From assembly GCF_019511645.1 (NCBI RefSeq), contig NZ_JAEUAX010000009.1, forward strand, positions 62,001 to 126,000: a DNA stretch of 64,000 nt. Direction: 5' to 3'. Positions 59,030 through 64,000 of the stretch are shown piece after piece. Within the stretch, counting starts at the first letter, position 1; the number at the start of each line of letters is the position of its first letter. Both the position numbers and the translations under genes were made by a program. The DNA is from Microbacterium ureisolvens. GTDB lineage: Bacteria; Actinomycetota; Actinomycetes; Actinomycetales; Microbacteriaceae. Below the pieces are notes generated by a model, which saw only the letters and a program-made list of their open reading frames with translations, had not been told where the DNA came from and searched no databases.

Positions 59030-60440
59030 GAAACAGGATAGCACCGCTCGCATCGTGACCGGCCTCCGCGCCTGGATCTCGGTCGCGCCACCCGGGTCTC
59101 AGCTGCCGTCCAGTCGCGCCCTCGTCGCCGAGTACGCGGCGAGCCCCGTCACGGTGCAGAAGGCGCTGCGCCGGCTCGCCGAGGCAGGGCTCGTCGAGAG
59201 CCGCCCCGGCGTCGGCACGTTCGTACGCGCACAGCGCCCGGCGCGACCTGCGGACTACGGGTGGCAGACCGCGGCGCTCGGCACTGCGCAGCCCCGCGTC
59301 TCCAGGCTGTCGTCGACGCAGCGGTCGGTCGCACCCGATGCCATCAGCCTGCACTCCGGGTACCCGGCATCCGATCTGCTTCCCGAACGCGCGGTGCGCG
59401 CAGCCGTCACCCGCGCGGCGCGCTCGAGTGCCGCGATCACCCGCTCGCCCGTGACCGGGATGCCGGAGCTCCAGGACTGGTTCGCCCACGAGCTCGCCGC
59501 AGCCGTCCCCGCCGGAGTCGCCCCTCCGACGGCACGGGATGTGCTGATCACCTCGGGGAGTCAGAGCGGGCTCTCATCGATCTTCCGCGCCGCGGTCGGG
59601 ACGGGCCGGCCGCTCGTGATCGAGTCGCCCACCTACTGGGGTGCCATGCTCGCCGCGGAGCAGGCGGGCGTGACGCTCGTACCGGTGCCGTCCGGACCCC
59701 ACGGCCCTGACCCCGAGGAGGTCCAGCGGGCACTGGAACACAGCGGCGCCCGTGCCTTCTACGCCCAGCCGACCTTCGCCAACCCCACCGGGGGGCAATG
59801 GCCGAAGGCGACCTCCGACGCGATACTCGAGATCGTGCGCCGGCGCGGCGCGTTCCTCATAGAGGACGACTGGGCCCACGATCTCGCGATCGACGCCGAC
59901 CCGCGCCCGATCGCCGCGCAGGATGACGACGGTCACGTCATCTATCTGCGCTCGCTCACCAAGAGCGTCTCTCCCGCGCTCCGGGTCGCGGCCGTCATCG
60001 TCCGCGGCCCCGCGCGCGAGCGGATCCTCACCGATCGCGCGGCCGAGTCGATGTACGTCAGTGGATTGCTGCAGGCGGCGGCACTCGACGTCGTCACTCA
60101 GCCGTCGTGGCGCACACACCTCAAGGGACTCCGCGGACAGCTGCGCAGCCGCCGCGACCTGCTGCTCGACTGCGTGCGCGAGCACGCCCCCGCCGCCCAC
60201 ATCGCGTCGACCCCTCGCGGCGGGATCAACCTCTGGGCGCGCCTTCCCGACGGGACGGACACCGGGCTCGTCGTGCGGGAGGCGGAAGCCCGCGGGCTCA
60301 TCATCGCGGCGGGCGACGAGTGGTTCCCGACCGAGCCGTCGGGGCCCTTCATCCGCCTCAACTACTCCAGCGAAGACCCGCGCCGGTTCGACGATGCGGC
60401 GCGCATCCTGGGCGATGTGCTCGCTCGCACGCAGCGTTGA
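59028..60440 (+). CDS. MocR/PdxR-type regulator (GntR HTH plus aminotransferase domain)
   Basis: 470 residues. Winged helix at about 5-70 (LPSSRALVAEYAASPVTVQKAL) and a fold-type I aminotransferase domain from 105. PLP lysine Lys312 in YLRSLTKSVSPALRV; FANPTGGQWP and IEDDWAHDL fit. PLP plus a ligand such as an amino acid probably control DNA binding. TACTCT lies 8 bases before the ATG. It is divergent from the EamA exporter with a shared CATG start, so it probably regulates that gene and itself. Confidence 0.9.
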   Translation: MKQDSTARIVTGLRAWISVAPPGSQLPSSRALVAEYAASPVTVQKALRRLAEAGLVESRPGVGTFVRAQRPARPADYGWQTAALGTAQPRVSRLSSTQRSVAPDAISLHSGYPASDLLPERAVRAAVTRAARSSAAITRSPVTGMPELQDWFAHELAAAVPAGVAPPTARDVLITSGSQSGLSSIFRAAVGTGRPLVIESPTYWGAMLAAEQAGVTLVPVPSGPHGPDPEEVQRALEHSGARAFYAQPTFANPTGGQWPKATSDAILEIVRRRGAFLIEDDWAHDLAIDADPRPIAAQDDDGHVIYLRSLTKSVSPALRVAAVIVRGPARERILTDRAAESMYVSGLLQAAALDVVTQPSWRTHLKGLRGQLRSRRDLLLDCVREHAPAAHIASTPRGGINLWARLPDGTDTGLVVREAEARGLIIAAGDEWFPTEPSGPFIRLNYSSEDPRRFDDAARILGDVLARTQR

Positions 60441-60617
60441 GCCGCCTCCGCGGCGGCACGCCATCCGCCCCCGCGTTACCGCCCGTGTCCCGGTGTTTCA
60501 TCGCCTCGTGGACGGGAACCGATGCTCCTGTCTAGCGTCGTGGCACGGCGCCGGAGAGACGCTCTCCCGCCGGTTCGGGGGCGCGCCGACATCCGGCTCG
60601 CGCGAGAGGAGGACGAC

Positions 60618-60788
60618 ATGTCGTGGACGCACAGCTTCAGCATCGGAAGCCTGGACGACGGGGTCCCCATCCGCCTCGTCGAGGCGCGGGACGCCTTCAT
60701 CGACGCGCAGCGCGCGCTCGAGGCGGCCCGTGAAGACCTCCTCGCCGCGCATGCGCAGACCAGCAGGCTCTGGGGGACGGGCCGCTGA
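60618..60788 (+). CDS. Small protein of unknown function
   Basis: 56 residues, MSWTHSFSIGSLDDGVPIRL then an alanine-rich amphipathic helix (DAFIDAQRALEAAREDLLAA), possibly a coiled coil. A strong GAGAGGAGGA ribosome site precedes the ATG and TAGCGT (60533-60538) could be its -10. The good translation signals and helix pattern support a real gene. No recognised family. Confidence 0.55.
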   Translation: MSWTHSFSIGSLDDGVPIRLVEARDAFIDAQRALEAAREDLLAAHAQTSRLWGTGR

Positions 60789-61003
60789 ACGAGATCGCCC
60801 GGGTGAGGACCTGTGCATTCCCGAAGCGCTCGGCGGGCACCCGCTGCTCGACTCCTCCCCCACGACGCGTTTCTCGCTCATCCGGCCTCCGCAACCGGTC
60901 GGCTGAGCCTTGCGCAACGATGATCGACGAACTCGCGGAACGCCGTCCCCCGCGGCTGACCTGGAACCAAGACGCCGACGAACAACTGCTTCCGCTAGGC
61001 AAG
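60789..61003. other. Gap without a firm gene
   Basis: 215 bases. A frame from 60920 (MIDELAERRPPRLTWNQDAD) reads protein-like for about 30 residues but then runs antisense into the next gene with no stop, and lacks a ribosome site; it may be a gene remnant. Confidence 0.4.
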
Positions 61004-61810
61004 TCAGGCGTCGAACCGGCGCTGCACGTCGGCGTAGCCGAGTGCGCCGTCGAGGAAGTCGAGGGTGCCGGCGTAGCGCAGCTCCTGCCCGGCGCGCTCG
61101 ACAGCCGTCAGTGCGGCGCGCGCGATGCTGCCTCCGACGCTGACCCGCTTCACCCCGAGGGAGAAGAGCGTGGGCGCGGGGATGATCGGCGCACTCAGCC
61201 CCGCGACGACGTTGACCGGCGCCGGGATCTCCGCGACGAGCCGGCGGATGGTGTCCTCGTCCGTGACGCCAGGCACGAAGACGCAGTCCGCCCCGGCCTC
61301 GACGTAGCGCTGGGCGCGTTCGACGGTCTCGGCGAAGGGATCCTCCATCCCGCCGATGAAGAAGGCGTCGGTGCGGGCGTTCAGCACGAAGGTGCCGGTC
61401 GGCGCGGCGGCACGCGCAGCGACGAGCCGCTCCGCCGCTGCGTCGACAGGGAACAGTGAGCCCCCGGCGGCGTCTTCGATGTTGCCCCCGACGACCCCGA
61501 GCTCGGCGGCGAGCGCGACCGTGCGGCCGACCTCCTCCGGGGTGTCCCCGTAGCCGGCCTCGAGGTCGGCGCTCACCGGCAGGTCGACGGCGGCCGAGAT
61601 CTGCGCGACGCGCTCGAACATCACCGCGGGGTCCAGCGCTCCCCCGTCGGCGACTCCGTACGACCACGCGATGCCGGCGCTGGTCGTCGCGATCGCGGGG
61701 AAGCCCACCTGCGCGAGGACGCGCGCGGTCCCGGCATCCCACGCGTTGGGAATGACGAATCCGGCGCCGGAGTGCAGCGCGAGGAAGTCCGAAGCCTGAT
61801 GTGCCGGCAC
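61004..61810 (-). CDS. Isocitrate lyase/PEP mutase family enzyme
   Basis: 268-residue ICL/PEPM superfamily TIM barrel. FVIPNAWDAGTARVLAQ and the Mg-binding DLEAGYGDTPEEV, with GGNIEDA and LNARTDAFFIGG, are present. The KKCGH catalytic loop of true isocitrate and 2-methylisocitrate lyases is missing, so it likely acts on another oxo-acid (oxaloacetate-type or C-C/P-C lyase chemistry). GTG start with AAAGGGG upstream. It lies 43 bases past the decarboxylase-like gene stop on the same strand and may be its operon partner. Confidence 0.85.
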   Translation of the reverse strand: MPAHQASDFLALHSGAGFVIPNAWDAGTARVLAQVGFPAIATTSAGIAWSYGVADGGALDPAVMFERVAQISAAVDLPVSADLEAGYGDTPEEVGRTVALAAELGVVGGNIEDAAGGSLFPVDAAAERLVAARAAAPTGTFVLNARTDAFFIGGMEDPFAETVERAQRYVEAGADCVFVPGVTDEDTIRRLVAEIPAPVNVVAGLSAPIIPAPTLFSLGVKRVSVGGSIARAALTAVERAGQELRYAGTLDFLDGALGYADVQRRFDA

Positions 61811-61853
61811 GAATCGCCCCTTTCTGAATCCGCGGACACCCGCCCTCGTGACC

Positions 61854-63362
61854 TTAGGCGCGCGGCGTCACCGGCGGTAGCCCCGCGACCACCTGGACCG
61901 TGTCCAGCGTGGGGTCTGCCGCGTAGGCGATGCGGCCGCCGTCGGCCCGCGCCTCGCGCAGGGCGTCCAGCGCACCCGCGGTGACGATCTCCCCCGGCGC
62001 GAGAACCGCCACCCCGGGTGGGTACGGCGCGATGAGTTCCGCGCACACGCGTCCGATCGCAGCATCCGCGTCCACCGTCTCATGTGCCGCGAAGAAGGCC
62101 TCGCGCGGGGTGAGCGCAGGCTGCGACTGCACCGACCATGCCGCAGAGGGTGTGACCGGACGAGGGATGCCGCGGTGTCGGTCGATCGCGGCCGTCAGCG
62201 CCTCGACCAGCTCCGTGAGGGAACGCTCGTCGTCGGCCACGGTGACCAGCGGCACGAGCACGTCGCGATCGGCCATCTCGAGCGTGATTCCCCGGGCGAG
62301 GAGGTCGTCCTCGATCGCGTGACCGTGCGCGCCCGTGCCCGCGATCAGCACGACGAGCTTCGCCGGGTCGACGACGAGTGCACCATCGGGATGGCCGGCA
62401 CCACGCCCCTCGAGCACCGTCACGCCCTCGACCGCCGACAGCTGCCGGCGAGCCTGCGCCACCAGCCCCACCAGCCCGCCCACGAATTCCTCTCCGTGGC
62501 GCTGGAGCATCGCGCGCGAGGCATCCGTGCTCGCCAGGATCGCGCCGGCGGAGCTGGTGGTGTGGGAAGCCTCGAACCCGCGCTGCAGCCGGTCCGGGTC
62601 GAGCAGCCCGCCGTCGCGTGTCGTGCGCGCGAGCAGCAGCGCACCCTGGCTCCAGGCGGGGAGGGTCTTGCGGGCGCTCGTGACGAGAGCGTCGGCGCCG
62701 CGGTCGAGTGCATGTGCCGGCACGAGAGACGAGAACCCGAAGTACGCGGCCCATGCCGCATCCACGACGAGGGGGACGCCGGCGGCGTGGGCAGCGTCGG
62801 CGAGACCGGCGATGTCGGACAGCGTGCCGACGTACGACGGGTCGCCGATCAGCACGCCGCAGGCGTCCGGGTTCGCCGCCAGCGCGTCCCGCACCGCATC
62901 CACCGGGACGGCGCCGGGCAGGCCCGTCGCGACGTCGATCTCCGGGCGCACCCACACCGGCCGGAGCCCCGCGAACACGATGCCGAGCAGCACCGAGCGG
63001 TGCAGCGTCCGCGACACGACCACCGGCTGCCCTGGCCGCCCGAGCGCGAGCACCGCGGCCTGGTTCGCGTGCGTGGAGCCGCCGACCGATAATCGGCACC
63101 AGTCGACGCCCCAGGCATCGGCCGCCCGCGCCTCGGCGGCGGCGAGCAGTCCGCGGCTCTGCTTCATCGTGTCGAGCCCGGCGAACAGCGGGGCATCGCC
63201 GCGCACCACCTCGCCGAACAGGTCGACCCGGTGTTTGTGCCCCGGGATGCTGAACGGCGCCATCCCGCCGGCATCCACGTCGCTCTGGAACTGCAGCCAC
63301 GCCTCGAGCAGCGGGGCGCCCGCCGCGTAGCCGCGGGGATCGCGGGGGTCGATCGCGCTCAC
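61854..63362 (-). CDS. Orn/Lys/Arg decarboxylase-like PLP enzyme
   Basis: 502 residues of the OKR_DC_1 fold (short, without the wing domain). GHKHRVDLFGEV, LSVGGSTHANQAAVLAL, SRTLHRSVLLGI and GDPSYVGTLSDI follow the family. PLP lysine Lys232 in TSARKTLPAWSQGA. Two canonical residues differ: SxHK is SARK, and the D-E-A-H-G-A-H cofactor strand is DAAWAAY (Asp201 kept). So activity is likely PLP-based but the substrate may not be a basic amino acid. GTG start overlaps the stop of a 28-codon leader frame. Confidence 0.83.
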   Translation of the reverse strand: MSAIDPRDPRGYAAGAPLLEAWLQFQSDVDAGGMAPFSIPGHKHRVDLFGEVVRGDAPLFAGLDTMKQSRGLLAAAEARAADAWGVDWCRLSVGGSTHANQAAVLALGRPGQPVVVSRTLHRSVLLGIVFAGLRPVWVRPEIDVATGLPGAVPVDAVRDALAANPDACGVLIGDPSYVGTLSDIAGLADAAHAAGVPLVVDAAWAAYFGFSSLVPAHALDRGADALVTSARKTLPAWSQGALLLARTTRDGGLLDPDRLQRGFEASHTTSSAGAILASTDASRAMLQRHGEEFVGGLVGLVAQARRQLSAVEGVTVLEGRGAGHPDGALVVDPAKLVVLIAGTGAHGHAIEDDLLARGITLEMADRDVLVPLVTVADDERSLTELVEALTAAIDRHRGIPRPVTPSAAWSVQSQPALTPREAFFAAHETVDADAAIGRVCAELIAPYPPGVAVLAPGEIVTAGALDALREARADGGRIAYAADPTLDTVQVVAGLPPVTPRA

Positions 63363-63445
63363 GCGCCAGCCGCCAGGAACCGGCCGACGGCGTCGGCGAC
63401 CGCGCCGGGAAACCGCGCCAGCCGGCCCAGGTCAGGTGCTTCCAC
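63359..63445 (-). CDS. Putative 28-residue leader peptide of the decarboxylase gene
   Basis: GTG frame VEAPDLGRLARFPGAVADAV then GRFLAAGA, ending in a TGA that overlaps the decarboxylase GTG (GTGA). TAGGGT (63454-63459) lies 8 bases upstream, so the peptide would be read from a leaderless mRNA and couple ribosomes to the enzyme gene, which has no ribosome site of its own. It could instead be an amphipathic small protein in its own right, or chance. Confidence 0.4.
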   Translation of the reverse strand: MEAPDLGRLARFPGAVADAVGRFLAAGA

Positions 63446-63524
63446 GATGAACGACCCTAGCGGTGGCCGGCAGAAGAGGTTACACACCCCGGGGTCCGGC
63501 TCGCGGCCACGCAGCCGTGGCGGG

Positions 63525-64000
63525 TCAGCCGTCCGAACTCGACGGCGAGGGCGTCGGGGCACTCGCCGCCTCCTGCAGGCCGGAGATCGCCTGCTCGAAC
63601 GCGGCGATGGTGGCCGCATCCACCGTTCCCGTCGGCTCGACGCCCAGCTCGGTCTGGAAGGCCTGCACCGCGGAGGTCAGCTCGGGCGTCCACACGCCGT
63701 CGACGGGGCCGTCCCAGAAGCCGACGAGCTTCAGCGTCTGCTGGATCGCCGCGGTCGTCGCGACCGACTCCTGAGCGGCGGCCCCGCCCAGCTCGGTCAG
63801 CGTGGCCTGCAGCGCCTCGGCAGTCGCCTTGTCGACGGTGCCGGTGACCGGGAGTCCGGCGGCCTCCTGCAGGTCCTCGACGGCCTGGACGGTCAGCGGC
63901 CCGTATACGCCGTCGACGTCGCCCGTGTAGTACCCCGCGGCGACCAAGTCCTGCTGCAGCGCCGACGTGTACGCGCGCACGGCGGCCTGGGCCTCGACGG
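63525..64000 (-). CDS. Peptidoglycan-binding protein, C-terminal part (5' end outside window)
   Basis: Two PG_binding_1 repeats are seen in about 158 residues: LQQDLVAAGYYTGDVDGVYG with TVQAVEDLQEAAGLPVTGTV, and IQQTLKLVGFWDGPVDGVWT with SAVQAFQTELGVEPTGTV. It ends in a Ser/Pro tail (APTPSPSSSDG). The frame stays open to the window edge, so the N-terminus, which should carry the signal peptide and perhaps a catalytic domain, is missing. Likely a secreted cell-wall protein. Confidence 0.85.
   Translation of the reverse strand, partial: VEAQAAVRAYTSALQQDLVAAGYYTGDVDGVYGPLTVQAVEDLQEAAGLPVTGTVDKATAEALQATLTELGGAAAQESVATTAAIQQTLKLVGFWDGPVDGVWTPELTSAVQAFQTELGVEPTGTVDAATIAAFEQAISGLQEAASAPTPSPSSSDG

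Noticed and set aside
60910..61143. Rightward frame in the gap before the ICL-family gene
   Set aside because: No ribosome site and mostly antisense to a clear enzyme gene; at best a 30-residue remnant.
1..64000. tRNA, rRNA, prophage, integrase or toxin-antitoxin genes
   Set aside because: Looked for on both strands; none could be supported. The window reads as core chromosome with catabolic operons.

Overview
The window is high-GC DNA with dense, short-gapped operons, many ATGA/TGATG stop-start overlaps, many leaderless genes and no mobile elements. It looks like the chromosome of a Microbacteriaceae actinobacterium, most likely Microbacterium. Pointers are the two DUF7882-type proteins, the DUF6412-type/YidC pair, the DUF222-HNH protein, and the very frequent CGGATGC/GCATCCG motif. 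It is ordinary chromosome with a strong carbohydrate-use theme. I saw no rRNA, tRNA, CRISPR array, prophage or transposase.

1-14.4 kb is a plant-polysaccharide region. xylB (partial) and xylA face away from a ROK repressor. Next comes a LacI regulator divergent from a lipoprotein-permease-permease-GH3 operon; this order matches the xylobiose system bxlR-bxlE-bxlF-bxlG-bxlA known from Streptomyces. Xylobiose would enter through the ABC importer (ATPase encoded elsewhere), be split by the GH3 enzyme, and pass through XylA and XylB. A second LacI-controlled operon (Gfo/Idh/MocA, ThuA, Gfo/Idh/MocA) follows.

14.4-25 kb holds a class III aminotransferase, two convergent DUF7882 genes, a self-operating TetR, an SLC13-type permease, an old-yellow-enzyme/FAD fusion with an altered Fe-S motif, and sulfur genes: cbs-metB for transsulfuration and an FMN reductase-sulfurtransferase pair. 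25-34.5 kb holds a Pro/Thr-rich surface protein, a RecQ-phosphoribosyltransferase fusion, a second YidC, a FUSC transporter, a TetR-controlled isomerase/oxidoreductase pair and a GNAT-AAA+ fusion.

34.5-41.9 kb is a myo-inositol catabolic operon (iolC, aldolase, iolA, iolB, iolD) divergent from a GntR regulator of the IolR type, with two operator-like sites between them. 42-48 kb holds a cupin protein, panB-panC-DUF2520, and a large sulfatase. At 48.0-50.3 kb lies the most notable item: a HelR-type RNA polymerase recycling motor ATPase preceded by a near-perfect inverted repeat that looks like the rifamycin-associated element (RAE), which suggests a drug-inducible rifamycin tolerance unit.

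50.4-64 kb holds a lipoprotein, a DUF222-HNH protein with a decayed SOS-like box, an HtrA-like protease without a membrane anchor, a CorA channel, a DUF892 ferritin-like protein, two RibD/DHFR-like reductases, an EamA exporter and a MocR regulator whose start codons overlap on opposite strands, an ICL/PEP-mutase family enzyme, an Orn/Lys/Arg decarboxylase-like enzyme, and the C-terminal part of a peptidoglycan-binding protein running off the end. Starts were chosen by eye from ribosome sites, -10 boxes, overlaps and family length; all site calls are visual and untested.
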